Assembly (NCBI GenBank): GCA_025024175.1
Contig: QCXZ01000003.1
Span: forward strand, 57,802,023 to 57,866,022
Length of the DNA: 64,000 bases
From: Rhyzopertha dominica
Taxonomy: Eukaryota > Arthropoda > Insecta > Coleoptera > Bostrichidae
Direction of reading: 5' to 3'
Positions 34,850 to 47,379 of this stretch are shown here, piece after piece (position 1 is the stretch's first letter; each line of letters begins with the position of its first letter). The notes beneath the pieces were generated by a model. It saw only the letters and a program-made list of their open reading frames with translations, was not told the DNA's origin and ran no database searches. The translations under genes were made by a program, and so were the position numbers.

Positions 34850-36675
34850 AAATTTCTGAAGAAAATCATCTTTGTGACTTAACTAAAATATTTCTGTCGA
34901 TAGTAAGTAAACCTCATAATTAGAAAACTTTTATGGACTATGATGATTTCATGTGTATGATATTAAAAATTAAAATAAAAAATTAACCGACATTAGCAGC
35001 GGACAATTCCGAGCGTAACCGTTTTAAAATCTATTGTAGTATCAAAACATGCTGTAAATCATACGTTGTACAGCTATAAATTGACAGACTTTAATTTTAA
35101 TCCAACAACTAGCAATTAGCATCAACGCTGATCTTGGCAAGCAATACCCACTCATACTATGGAGAAGCAGGTATCACCGTAACCAATTATCGCTAAACAT
35201 TTTATCTTATTATCAGTAATTATTGCGTATGACGTAATGTTTAGCGCTTTACGCTTTGTTCAAATATGAATCATTCAGTTTAACATGAAGATTGTATTTA
35301 CGCAGATGGAACAGATCGGTAATTATTACTATCGCATTCGTTACAGCATTTACAGCTATTAGTGAATTATGCACTTGTCTAATTAAAGGAAAATTCTGGT
35401 TCGCTTTAAAATATGCTTCACTCGCTAATTCTCTCTGAGAAAGCCTATTGGCTAGCGTTATTTTAGTTAGTACCTACTTACATATATCTATATGCCTACG
35501 AAAAGTTAAAATAGCATATCAGGAGGTAAACTGAAAACTTTGGAAACGATAAACCCAATTTCACTGAATAAACGATTTATTAAGAAACGCAACATATTAA
35601 AGACACACCTCCCCCCATAACTTATAAAAACTTAAAACTAGTTAATCAAATATCTAATAACACGGAACTGAACGCGTTTGAAAACATCTTTATCCAGAAG
35701 AAAAAAGATACTTTAATGAATTAAGATTTAGGTCCCATTCCAAGATCCGCGTTGTTTGAACTAATTAGATAAGTTCTCTCAAGCATGAATAAATTCAAAT
35801 ATTATAAATAATGTTTTGTTGACCTGACTCCACTTCTGCCGAAGACCTGGACCTGGATCCGGTTAATCCGCCCAGACATTCAAGAAGTCCTTCACTCTAC
35901 TGAAGATGGCAGCTTAGCTGACGAAATTCGTATTTTGGCTCTCTAAATCACTGGGTTAGGCTTTTTTCATTATATTTTGATTACAATAGAAGACCCCACT
36001 GAGCTTTTATTTTATTTCAGTTAAAATGGAGCTTTTTATAATTATCTTTTGTTCCGAATGCCAAATTGTGTCGTGTTACTTGATCCATAATATTAAACAT
36101 TTTTGTAATATCTAAAAATTATTCACATCCTTTATTCACAGGTCACATTAGAAATAACGTTGATCCCCGTAATTATTGAAACAGCAAACTAATCAATTCA
36201 AAATTAAGTAGGATCTCGCTGTTCCAAATTTAAACACATTCGAGGTATCGTCGTTGAATTAGTCATGCAATTATTGTTTTTCTTATTAATCCATAATGAA
36301 CTTGCAGGTAAACAATTTTGGAGGCCTTTTCAATTCACATCTAAAGAGAAGGTGCTTGAAATAGCGTGCGCATCGAAACTGATGTTATTGTTTCCATCAC
36401 GCTTTCCGAGTGAATTCCGATTTTATGCACCTAAACGGGATGAGATAGTAATATATTTAGTAAATAGGTAGTACCTACGTCACATGCTCAAATTAAATTA
36501 AATCTGTTTTAGCGTATAAATCAGCAACTGGCTAGTTTATTCCATTTCGAGTATACACATGTAGGAGAAAGACTCTAGTTATACTTAAGTGAGACATGGA
36601 AAAACGAGTGAACCCTGTAAGTAGGTAATTTACGTACATTGTTCAAATTCAAATATATGTGATCGTTAACAGGTT
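34850..36675. other. Upstream region of the secreted-protein gene
   Basis: No recognised gene. A short hammerhead-like motif lies at 35900-35927. An ATG at 36265 opens a hydrophobic frame followed by a donor-like site, but its phase does not fit the next exon (see rejected items). Confidence 0.35.
35900..35927 (+). ncRNA. Hammerhead-like motif, isolated
   Basis: CTGAAGATGGCAGC, loop TTA, GCTGACGAAAT: a four-pair stem between a CUGAAGA box and CGAAA. It has the same layout as the motif at 31064-31095, here without visible Penelope coding sequence. It may mark a solo terminal repeat. Confidence 0.3.
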
Positions 36676-39600
36676 ATGTTCCCTGTTATATTAACTATAA
36701 TTGGACATATCTCACTGGGTAATGGGCTACCTGTTTTGGATAAAGACCAAACTGCAACGACAACAGTGAGCTCCAACGATAGCGCGCCTCAAGACTTGTG
36801 AGTAGTAATCATTTTGCACTCGTGTAGAGTAATACTCGATCAGGCAATAAAGAATAATATTTATGTCGTTTAGTACGTTCTAACGTCTAAATATGGAATA
36901 TCTAAAATTTAACCGTGTTTATTTATTTAGTACATGAACATTATTTTTCTAGATATGTCATAAAGACCCTTGTGTATGAAGTTGGGATATTAACAGATGC
37001 TGACAATGACACCGACAGCGACAATTCTACAGAAATTTCGTAAGTGTTCAATTTTTTTTATCTTATCTAGCCTTAAGCAAGTGTTTCATAGTCTAAACAG
37101 AATTAAGCAAATTTTAACTAAACCTTTGGAAAATAACACACTGACCGGCACGAAAAATGGACCACCTACAATTTTCCAGAAAAACTACCGAAATAGCACA
37201 TTAGAGATCTTCCACTTTAAAATTATAATTTTATTGCTTATAGAGATTTGTTTTGCCCAAGTTGTATGGATAAGATAAACTGATTAGGAAAAGTACGCAT
37301 TTATTGATAAATTATTAAAATAAGGCAAACCGGGAATTTCATACAAAAGTTAAACCTTATCCTGATGGGGTTAATCTATCTGCAAATTAATATGATGTAT
37401 GGCCTCCGTCAGCTTGTATTACTGCATGCATTAGCTTGGGCAATCCGTGAATTAAATGACTTATCACTCTATGAGGAACGACTTTCCACTCCTCTACAAG
37501 AGTTCCACGTAATTCATTTAAAGTCGATGGAGCAAGAACACTATTTCGAATTCTTCTACCCACTATATCCCAAATATGTTCGATGGGATTTCTAGTCTAT
37601 TCTATCTTCTGCGGTGCGACCCCGCAAATAGGCGGGACACTGCACTTAGAGCTTTCGATCCATTGTGCCCGCACCGTGCCTTCTTAAAGAAGTTGAGTAT
37701 CTCTTCCAAGGTAACCTATAAAGATCTTCAGTCTCAATTAATTAGGACCCAAATTCTCCAAACCTTTTGTCTCATAGCGGTCCGCAGGCGGTAAGGAGGT
37801 GAATAGGAGTTTCCTCCTCTTTTGAGCAGACCCTACAGGTGCTACTCTTCGCTACAACCAGGTGTTTATTGAGCCGGCAGTGTCCCATAAGTACACCCAC
37901 CACTAATCGAAATTTAGAGCGACTCAGGCTTAAAAGCCATTTGCCTTCCTGAGCAGGCGTAGGTCCACTGATGAAGGCCCTAGGCCCTAATTCCAGCGCG
38001 TCTTCCCAACATAAGCAAAACTGACGAGCAAGCCACTTTGTGATTTCAGCCCTCAGTCTGCTTTCTGGGATAGCAATGGAAGGTTGCGGCCCGAAATAAG
38101 GTGCTGACGCCGCCCCTTTCGCTAACCGGCTAACCTATCAGCCCTTTCATTGCCTTCAGTACCTGTGTGAGCAGGCACCCAAATCAAATTAACCTGGTTA
38201 TGTTGGGCCAACCCCAACCTTATTAACATGTTACGACAGTCCAGTAGTAGGCCGAATCGCACCCTAATAACGCAAGTAAGCGCCCGAAGTGCCACCTGGC
38301 TACCGCAGCAAATGTAGATATGCAATCCGGGGTACCCTCTACTGAAGTTGTCATGAACACATGTCAGGGTTGCATAAATTTCCGCTTGGAATACGCTAGG
38401 GTACTCTCCCGGTGGAAAACTTAGTTGTACCCTCGGAGATGTACCACATACTCCCGTTCCTGTGCTTGTCTCTTTAGATTCATTGGTGTACCAGATGAGT
38501 GCTTGTGGTATAAGCATGTTTTCACCATTTAAAAACCACTCCTCCTTATCGGGGATATTGATTCTGTACGGTTGATCTCTTGTAATTGAGAGAGCTTTAT
38601 CTTCGTTTGGTACAGAGAGCGCCATGCGGTGCCCTCCTCCCTCAGATTTCCAGTTACCTAACCACTGCAATCTAAGGGCCGCTCTCCAGGGTTCATACTC
38701 TACCATTGCGTGTAGAAGTTCCAGTCCCAGAAACATTGTATAGGTGCAGTAGATGTCATTCTCATATCACCGGTTATCATAAGAAAACCTAGCCGTTCAA
38801 TTTGTCCTAACGCTGTCCTCANAAACATCTGCACACCCACAGTTGTACACGCTTTTTCGACCATTTTTGTTAACATGATCCGTTGAAGGCAGTTTGAAAT
38901 TCAGGGTTACACCTAGATACCTCACCGTCCGTACCGGTTTCAATGTTACGTTTTGTAAAAAAGGTCATCGTATGCGTTTACTTGTGAAGACTAAGAGTTA
39001 CAACTTAGCCGGATTAACCGACAAGCCTCTCTGTTCACACCACCTGCTTGTCCTGTTTAGAGCGATTTGCATCAACTTTGAAACCGGCCCCAGAGATGTA
39101 CCTTCAGGTTATTGTTATTATTGTTATTTTAATAGCAATGCACAAGTCATCTGCATAAGCGTACACGAGTATCCATTTCTATTAAGTTCAATAAGGAGTG
39201 TCCACGAGGAGAGATCACAAAAGGGAGATAACGTCCCTCCTTGCGGGCAGCCTCGCACAGCCTCCACCCTAGTTTCCTTTAAAGTTAGCTCCAAGCGACG
39301 GCAATGGAGCATCGACTCGATCCATTTTTCAATGGCTCTATTAGCACCTCTGCTTCCTACCGCAGAACAAACAGCAGCAAATCAAGGATTGTTAAAGTCT
39401 CCTTCAACATCCGGAAAGGCAGCTAGAACCCATTCCCTTTCTGGATAGCGCATCCTCAGCTCGGCAGGTGAGCTGATGGAGTGTCTACCAACACCCGATC
39501 CCTCAGATAACACTCAACCAGCCTTTCACTTGCCTTCAACAAAAATGAGATCAGACTGATCGGCCGAAAAATTTTAGGCTAGTCATAGTGAACTAGACCA

Positions 39601-42600
39601 GCTTTTGGTATAAACATAACGCGACACTGCCTTGCAGGACATCAGTAAGTGTCCCAAAGCTAGTGTAGCTTTTATTATGTGATAAAGCGGTCCTAGGATA
39701 ATATCGCCTGCGTCCCTGATAAACGCGGGAAAAAATACCATCAGGTCCTGCCGATTTAAATGGGTCAAAGGAATCGATAGAATTTAGATCTGGGCTTAGT
39801 GATGTCCAGTCCATTACGGGCAGGTTTACCTCCTGAAGATATTCGTGGACTATACGAGTAGACGGTCGTTATTGCGCCTAAAAAGAAAGTTTTTCCCTAT
39901 AAACGGCAAATCTCTCAGCAATAAGGTTTGGTGACAGAGTATTGTCTTGATTGGGTAGCTTTCTGGAGGGTAGAACACAATATGTAACGGTAAATCAATA
40001 TGTTTCTAGGGGTATAGATGTGACCTCTAGTGTGCCACAGGGATCCATTATGTGGTTTGACTCTGTTTAACCTCTTTATGAATGATTTGCATACCGTAGT
40101 GAAGTATTGTAATTTCTTAATGTTTGTCGGCGATGATTTTTTGGTATACAATGCTATAATTGATCAGTGTAGGTTTCAGGAGGATCTCGATAGTTTTTTT
40201 TTTAATGGACTCGGACAAATGGCCTGGATCTGACACGGATAAATGTTATGTAATTACGTTCTCAATAGTATATTCTCATAGTATATCATTTGAGTATTCT
40301 GTTATTCATTAGGGACGTGTTTATTTTGATGACAAGTTGACTTTCAAGACACATTTAACGAAAATGTGTTCGACAGGATATAGAAACCTTGGTTCCTCAT
40401 TAGGAATTCAGCTGATTTCTCGATAAGATCTTTTAGGATGCTCTTCTGTTCATTGATTTGTTCTGGCCTTGAATATGCCAGCATGGTTTGATCTCCACAT
40501 TATGATTGTGATATTGATGCGCTGGAGCAGGTGCAGAGAAGATTCTTGAAATATGTGGCTTCAGACTCTCGCTCACGCGTGAAACATTTCAGTATTTAAC
40601 TGTGATAATATTCTAATGTCCAGTCATTAAAGCATAGAAGATTTGTTGCCGAGATTTCTTTTTTGTGTAAATTGATTATCGGTGCGTTGACTGTCTGGAA
40701 CTACTGTTTCATATCGACTTTTCCACTTATCACAGGTCATGATCATTGCATTTGTTTCGCATTGGACATCACTCCACGAACTAACTACTCTTTACCTCGT
40801 GATTACAATTATTCTGTTGCGCACTTAATAGATCCTTTCCATCAGTCTATTTCTGCTATCAGGAGGCAGCTATTTCTTTTCTTTTATATTTCTTAGTTTC
40901 CTTGATGTTCTTTTAGGATTAAAATTAGAACGTATCTTGTATACCTACTACATATACTGCATGATTATTTTTCTTTTGTAAAAAGGTTAACCATAAATAA
41001 ACTACTTACTTACTTACTTCAAACACGCCATTTGCGCTTTGGACAATAATATTAAGCAACCGTCATCTGTTCGAATATTAAAAAAAGAAAAATATAAATC
41101 TTATAAAGTGCACTCTCTCCGTGGGCTGAACGAGGATGTTCCTGATTTTTTGAAAGTGCATTTTATTTTCTAAAGAAGCCCGCATTTGTCTAAATGCTTT
41201 TGTAAACGAGTGTAGCCAAAATTTTAAAAATCTGTGTCCCTATTGGGTAGCGTAAAAAATCCCTACAGACCCTGTTTTCCCCTACATTATTATTTTATGT
41301 TAATAATAACAATGACGCATACAAAACAACATAATAAACAAAAACTAATTTAGTCTTATGAATATAAATATAAAAAGCAATGAAAATTTTAAAAAACGGT
41401 AACAGCAATTCAATCGGATTCTGAGGCGGCTATATATCATCACTGACAAAAACAGCAATCAACCTCATGAAAGTGTAATAACGACAATACTATTTCCATC
41501 AGTTTAGATATATTTTGAAAAATATTTAGGTTTGATAAAATACCGTTTACTGTTGCTATTTTCAACTGATAATCTTGTATGCTTAAATATTGTAAAATAG
41601 ATACTTACTTCTCTTCAAAATAATATATAGGAGTATGTATATCCCTAAATTATACTCGCTTAATATCGCCTCAACGTTTACAATAGTTATCAAAAACATT
41701 TTGTTTGTCAGTCCAGTTTGTCGGCCGTTTGATAAAAGTTTTGAAATCTTCATAATTTTTTACTTTATTCACGCATTCTGGAACATCCCCAAAGTTATTT
41801 CTGCTTTTTTGCCAATAATAAAGTACGGAAAGCACCAGTTATTTTGAAAAATATTTTCGTCGAAGGACCAGCCTGTAAAACAATATGAGGATGTCCTAAT
41901 TTTAGCTCAAAATCCGTACTTAACAATAAATTCAAAAAATTCTCCCTACTTTGAGAAATAATACCTACGAACATGAACAAATTCCTATGTCTGGTAACAC
42001 TACTGTAAACAGACATAATTGCTGCTGCTAGTCTAGTGAAAGACATCACTGGATGATGAAAAGGAATAGTCAAAGATCGACGATCTGCTGTGTATTTAGA
42101 TAATGTCTTCCTACGTCGGGCGATAGAATGTGGGGGAATTGTGGTAAGCCCTGATTTAAGTCCACTGGATATTTGCCTCTGGAGTCATTTAAAAAGTCAG
42201 GTGTACAAACAATTAAGAAATTTGCAAATACCCTCAACTTGGCTGCAAAATTCGTTACGTAATTTCTCTGGAACACTAGATTATTTTCAAGTTGCAGGAC
42301 GACTTCAGTTTGAACATTTAATTTAATTAAAGACTGATTAAAGTGAATAAAGTATTACTATAGGTAAAAACCAGTATTGCCACCTGCAGAACCTGCTTTG
42401 ATAACACTTTTTGTCGTTTATTTGAAAACACGATTTTTCACAAAAATGTTATTATCAACCATACAAAATAAATACTGGGGGAATATTTCAAGGATAAAAA
42501 ATACAAAACTGCAAAATAACTTTTGCTAAAAATTCATATTTATCGAAATAAATCGGTTATTCCATATTTTGGACTAGCCCTATGGCACAGCTTTATTTGT

Positions 42601-45600
42601 ATAAAGAATAAGCTGTCCCTGTAGATTTTAGTAACGTATTATAGAATATTATTCCACATTTATCCTGCTATCGTTTTCATAAAATTATTACGCATTTTTA
42701 TTATGTAATTAATAGTACCTACGTCGTTGTTGCCATAAAGTTAACGGGATTACTGCTATTAGTATATCACTAGCAATTTATGGGCATAGATTACAGACAA
42801 GTACATAATCATGTGTCAATATCTACAGGGTGTCCGGAACAGAATAGAACAAAGAATGAATGAAATTAGACCAATTTAGGTGAATTTATATTGGTACTAT
42901 CTTGTGAAAACAGGCCATGGAACATTTTTTAAATAAATGTTTATGTAATGGCGCCAAGGAGCAGTTGTAAAATTCTGCGCATAGTGAAACTGTAAAACTA
43001 AGCACAGTTAAAAGAAATAAAGATAAATGATAGATTGAACAAAAAATTACTGGACTTACAAGAATTGGACTGCCGAAATAGTACTACTTTCGTTCTCAGT
43101 AAATTTTACATTGACAGCTTTAAGCGTATGAAATTTTAAATTATTAAACAGAAATAAAATATCTGACCTGCTAGTTGAGTGTGTGGCGTTTTTTTTTCAC
43201 ATAAGGAAAAATCAAGAAAACAAACTAAGTGACAATTAATGAAAAATTATAACCCGAAAGATCAATTAATATGTGCGCTTAAGCGGGCTGCCAGCTTTAG
43301 TGGAGATGGGCGGGGTATTAACCGATAGTAAAAAAACAAGGGCGCCACGTGATTTAACCGCTAAGCGAATATCCGCCAATCACAAACCGCGGGTGAAAGA
43401 TGTCAAAAATTCTGTGATCTAACAGTAATATCNCAACAAAAAATTCAACGATTGTTCAACAAATTCTATTCAACAAAAATACAACCCAAGTACTTACATG
43501 TATCCAGCGGTGTCCTCGGTATACGTATATCGAGGTATCCACTGAAATATCCGAAAATTAATTACAAAAAGGCTGTTTCGGGTATCGTGAACCGAAACGA
43601 ATTGAATTTAAAAATTATAACAGTATTGAACAATCAAAGCAAAACTCTACCGTTGTAATAGAAACAGAACTATAAATGCAAAACACTAATGCAAAATACT
43701 AACGAAACTAGTCAAAAGATTGAAGTTAATGTTAAATAATACTCAATTACTTGACAATGAGAAAGAGATTTGAAAGTACAATATAAACTGAATTGATTTA
43801 TATACAATGAATGAACGTGAATCTCAACGAAATATTCAAATAACAAGTAGTATACACAACTTAAGTTCGGGGCGATCTCTTCAGGTCACAAGGAACTGGT
43901 GAACATCAAAAGTAAATAGGTGCGATGACGATAGACTCCCTTAGGCTAAGGCTAACGGTGAACGGATGTATATGGAATCCCGTGCCCCGCGATATCACCA
44001 GAGATAACAGGCCCTTAAAGAAACTCCTCGACAAAGAACGACAGTACCTCAGCATTGTAAATACTATTGGGCACTATTAACCGACAGTAATACCCTAGAA
44101 TATCAGGTTCTTTAGCTAGAGAGCATTTTAAATGAAACTTACAAGTAACCTCAGCTGGTCGAGGGTCAAATCACAATCCAGAATCGGCGTAGAAAATGTG
44201 ATTAAACTTCCAAACAAACGATCGAGTAGGCTTCCGAATCCCCTAGCTCGGGCAACATTTGCTAACGCACAAAAACCAAACTAACGTGCGAAATTTCAAG
44301 CAAATATACGTGTAACTAGTCCAAATAATCCCCAAAATCGGTGAGTACACTATAACCACTCAAAATGGAACTAGCTACGAAGCTTTTACTCGATTGTAAT
44401 TTATTTCTACGTTAACACGAGAACGTATCGCCGTTTAATGATGGATTTTTCCAGCTGAGAACGCGATTCTTATCAAGATACAAAAGGAATGGAGCAAGAA
44501 ACTCTCGAGCAGGAGCGGTCGAGGTAAACCATGAAATACGCGAAGCGACGACCTGTTCTATTAAACCAATACATATACCAATGAATGATTGAATAAATCT
44601 AAAAACAGGACTAAATGTAACTTTTGCTAAATTATAGCGTTACAAGTGTCCCTGGATGATGGTTTGGAAATTGTGTTTGTCTGGGCTGGTTCCAGTGTGT
44701 CAACTTCCAATGCCTAATTACTGTGTCACAAAGTATCCAGGATTTAATTAATAACAAGACTTCTCAGTAATAAGAGAAAACTCTCGATAATAAAAAAACG
44801 ACGCTTCAATATGTCTTTAACAGCAAACTAACCTCTTCCCAATATTTTTTTAAATAATGGTGCACACCCATTAGATAGATATTAACAATATTTGTTATAG
44901 TTCCTGATGTAAATAATGTATTACAAATTTGGTTTATGAAACTCTTTTGACAACAGGTGCTTAGAGACAACACAGGGTAAAATAACTGGAGGTAACTTAT
45001 GATTAACATACAGTAGCGTGCAAAAAAATCGGACACTGAGTGAAATTTTTTTGAACGTCGGATAACTCGTGAATGAAGTTACCAATTGACACGGGGTTTT
45101 TGATGTTTGATTCTCATTTTCTTGTTAACATTTCCAATAAATATCGTTGAGATTGTTTCACTGTATGAAAAGTTATGGTATCACGTTTCAATGCATATCA
45201 TAGTCTAACCGTGCAAATAAAACCACAAATTTAGTAAAACACAAAATTTATTTAAAGAACCACAAAATTAACATTTATCTCACAGAACTATGGATCAATA
45301 TTTAGTCGCATAACCCTTTACAGCAATCACAGCAGCACAGCGAAATCGACCCAACTGATAATTTTCTTGGGGGGAATTTTCTTCTATTCCACCTCCAGCG
45401 CTGCCATCAAGTCGTCCGCTCTCTTAAATTTTCGGACGCGGACGCGCCTTCCTAGCTCTTTCCACAAATGCTCGATCGGATTGAAGTCCGGCGACTGTGC
45501 TGGGCACTGCACATTTTCTCGGTGGCGTGCGGAAGCATAACCTCTTCCAATATCAAACGATATTGGTTGGCGTTCATCTTGCCATCCACACGTCTCAGCA

Positions 45601-46752
45601 GACCGACCAAGTCACAGCTGAAGCGGCCTGAAAAATACACTATAGCATAGTTCACATTTTCAGAAATTTCTAGAGAAGATTACCCAAATCATTACGTTTC
45701 TACCACCGTGCTTGATAGTGGGGACTTGATAAGGGTGGTCGAAACATTTTCCGTCCGGCCGGCGCACGAACCGAATGCCGCNCGAAGATACCAAANTCGA
45801 CCATCCGAACCGCTTCGAAAATCTTGTGGTCGGATGTGAGTAAATTTAATTTGGTATCTTCGGACGGCATTCGGTACGTGCGCCGGCCGGTCGGAAAACG
45901 CTTCGAACACCGTTATAAAGTCTCCACTATCAAGCACGGTGGTGGAAACGTAATGATTCGATGGTAACCTTTCCTAAAAATTTCTGAAAGTGTGAACTAT
46001 GCTATTGTGTATCTTTCAGGCTGCTTCAGCCTTAGTCGGTCCGCTGTGACGTGTGGACGGCAAGATGAACGCCAACCAAGATCGGAAGACATTGAAAGAG
46101 TTTATGCTTCTGCACGCCACCAAAAACATTTGCAGTGCCCAGTACAGATAATTTATTGCTTATATCTGACCAAACCCTTGTAAAACTGTTAAAATACTTT
46201 TACTTCAATAACTGCGTCATTCTCAGAAAGAAACTATAAAGCTAATTTATTAGAGGATTTGAACTGCTATGAAGGAAAATATCCAAAGTAAGCCAGTTTC
46301 TGGCTGCACTCATAACTAATTAACAATTAAAGCCAATAATTGTTTATTGAAAGTGGGTACTGGATAATTTCTATTAATTGTAAATAAATTCCTTATTTTA
46401 TTCCAGACATCAAGTGGACCTGACTTTCTTTGATCCTGCTTTCAATGGAAGCCAGATTGACCTCTCACGCATCCCGCTTCCCGTACAAACCAACATCAGT
46501 GGACTGGAAGTTACGGGTTTCGCAGCTGCTGATCTAGGAAGCATCGTCGTACCACCTGCTGGTGAAACGGTGGTGCATAATGCATCTGACCTTCCCATAG
46601 GAGTGCCAATTCTTCCAAATGCCCTAGTTACAGTATCTCATAACATCAGCACCACCAATCCAGAAAAAAGCGCATCGTTGGTCGAAGCATTGCCGAAAGT
46701 TCTTGGACTAAATGTGTCAACAACCGAATCAACTCTTGCAAATGGCCACTGA
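36676..46752 (+). CDS. Secreted N-glycosylated protein, 3 exons, 184 aa
   Basis: Exons are 36676-36797, 36953-37039 and 46407-46752 (555 nt). Donors are CTT|GTGAGT and TTC|GTAAGT; acceptors are TTTTTCTAG and TATTCCAG. Both introns are phase 2 and join cleanly. The start ATG is preceded two codons upstream by an in-frame TAA. Residues 1-17 (MFPVILTIIGHISLGNG) look like a signal peptide; no other membrane segment is present. The mature part is acidic, with little Lys/Arg and no Cys. It has eight N-x-S/T sequons: NDS at 34, NDT at 59, NST at 65, NGS at 83, NIS at 99 and three more towards the C-terminus. The core DLSRIPLPVQTN, LEVTGF and LGSIVVPPAG looks conserved rather than low-complexity. I do not recognise the family. 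Intron 2 (9367 bp) is almost all transposons. Confidence 0.7.
37387..37594 (-). pseudogene. Tc1-like transposase C-terminus, frame still open
   Basis: The minus strand reads NPIEHIWDIVGRRIRNS without interruption, then LNELRGTLVEEWKVVP and HAVIQADGGHTSY, with a stop at 37387-37389. It contains the last catalytic Glu (NPIEH.WD) and the canonical GG.T.Y end. The upstream part is cut exactly where the LINE at 37595 begins, so the LINE probably inserted into this Tc1 copy. Confidence 0.75.
37595..39900 (-). mobile_element. LINE with RT and RNase H, decayed
   Basis: In minus-strand order: FDPFKSAGPDGIFSRVYQ (about 39770), the RT motif GCPQGGTLSPF (about 39240) and a weak DLQM-type catalytic region. 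Next come the RT connection (VRTVRYLGVTLN, about 38920) and a 204-codon frame (38122-38736) with an RNase H domain. The RNase H shows ALIWYTNESKE, where Asn stands where family members have the metal-binding Asp (YTDGSK), then FQAEIYAT with the catalytic Glu and WVPAHTGTEGNERADRLAG. A C-terminal zinc-knuckle region is decayed (about 37800-38000). This arrangement fits I/R1/LOA-type elements. It has frameshifts and stops and no endonuclease domain. Confidence 0.75.
39938..41020 (+). pseudogene. Decayed LINE with an ACTT-repeat tail
   Basis: Broken frames give RGIDVTS-type context, then VPQGSIM (about 40040), NLFMNDLHTVVKYCNFLMF (about 40070-40125) and VGDDFLVYN, where the catalytic YADD has become VGDD. 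Next come LDLTRINVM and decayed thumb blocks at 40310-40560. The 3' end carries AATAAA near 40995 and ACTT repeats (about 41003-41019). It sits almost directly against the truncated 5' end of the minus-strand LINE, head to head. Confidence 0.65.
41021..42089. other. Intronic stretch, nothing recognised
   Basis: Within intron 2 of the secreted-protein gene; no supported feature. Confidence 0.3.
42090..42326 (+). pseudogene. Mariner-type transposase C-terminal fragment
   Basis: The frame reads VVSPDLSPLDICLWSHLKSQ, where SPDL.PLD holds the last catalytic acidic residue, then VYKQLRNLQIP, and ends GRLQFEHLI with a stop. The family end is usually G.HFEHLL. The N-terminal portion was not found upstream. 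It lies inside the 9.4-kb intron. Confidence 0.65.
42327..45008. other. Intronic stretch with a GC-richer noncoding block
   Basis: About 43260-44640 is more GC-rich than its surroundings, with few long open frames. It contains short repeated phrases (TATTAACCGAYAGTA near 43316 and 44087). It may be the noncoding part of an unidentified mobile element. An ACAGGGTGT element-end-like sequence occurs near 42832. Confidence 0.35.
45011..46150. mobile_element. Palindromic Tc1-like element
   Basis: A TA dinucleotide (45009-45010) is followed by CAGTAGCGTGCAAAAAAATC, a typical Tc1 terminus. On the minus strand the left part (45300-45800) encodes Tc1 transposase pieces: MNANQYRLILEEVMLPHA and, after a deletion, HLWKELGRRVRVRKF and ALEVE. 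From about 45830 the same sequence returns on the plus strand: SKFNLVSSDGI, YKVSTIKHGGGNVMI, then AIVYLSGCFS. The two arms (about 45500-45800 and 45845-46146) are inverted copies of roughly 300 bp at high identity. The right arm lacks the C-terminal half and terminus. Neither arm can encode a working transposase. Confidence 0.75.
46407..46752 (+). CDS. Terminal exon of the secreted-protein gene
   Basis: This exon encodes residues 70-184. It opens with one base completing Ser70, then HQVDLTFFDPAFNGSQ, and ends TLANGH with TGA at 46750-46752. Its G+C content is clearly higher than the flanking intron. AATAAA follows at 46900-46905. Confidence 0.75.
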
Positions 46753-46899
46753 GGATGAGAGTTACAAATTATTTGTTGTAAACTTGTATAATGAATGTTT
46801 TTAATTCAGTAAATACAAGTATATTATTGAATTTCTACACTAAAGCCCTGAAATGTACATTTAAAATATATTGTATCTACTCTATCAGTTTTATTTAAA

Positions 46900-46905
46900 A
46901 ATAAA
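46900..46905 (+). promoter_or_regulatory. Polyadenylation signal AATAAA
   Basis: The hexamer lies 148 bases after the stop codon of the secreted-protein gene. Confidence 0.5.
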
Positions 46906-47379
46906 AAATATGCACACAAAAAGAGATGATAATGCTTTTATGTGTGTATGGATTAAATTGAATAATCAAGTATAAATTAATTTATATAATTTTTTTAACA
47001 AAAGCATGTTAAACATTACATAACATATATAAATGCAATAATGGTATAATTAAAACCTCACACATTGTAAAGCCACAGAAGCATGAAATGCTTGTAACTG
47101 TATCATTCCGCAGATATAATATAATATATTTTTTTTAGGTCCAAGTTATTAAGGGTATGTTGACCTAGAAAGCTATACACAAGGAGTACTTGTTTTTCTT
47201 TTTAGCTGAGTTTAAGAATTCATTTCAAATTCTTCGTCAGACCAGCTACAATTAACATGTAATTCATACAACAAACTAAATGGAACCTTATACTTACAGA
47301 AATTTGAGCCTATGTGTAAATGATCATTTATGTACAACAGTGTTTTTTTTTAACGAACACTTTTTATTCATGATATTAT
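46906..47379. other. Downstream flank of the secreted-protein gene
   Basis: AT-rich; no feature recognised. Confidence 0.3.

Noticed and set aside
36265..36310. Alternative first exon with a signal-peptide-like start (MQLLFFLLIHNELA) and a GTAAAC donor
   Set aside because: Joining it to the exon at 36674 breaks the reading frame within 20 codons, and the ATG at 36676 already has an in-frame upstream stop.
38894..39448. 184-codon plus-strand open frame
   Set aside because: It lies antisense to the reverse transcriptase of the minus-strand LINE, whose motifs are read on the other strand.
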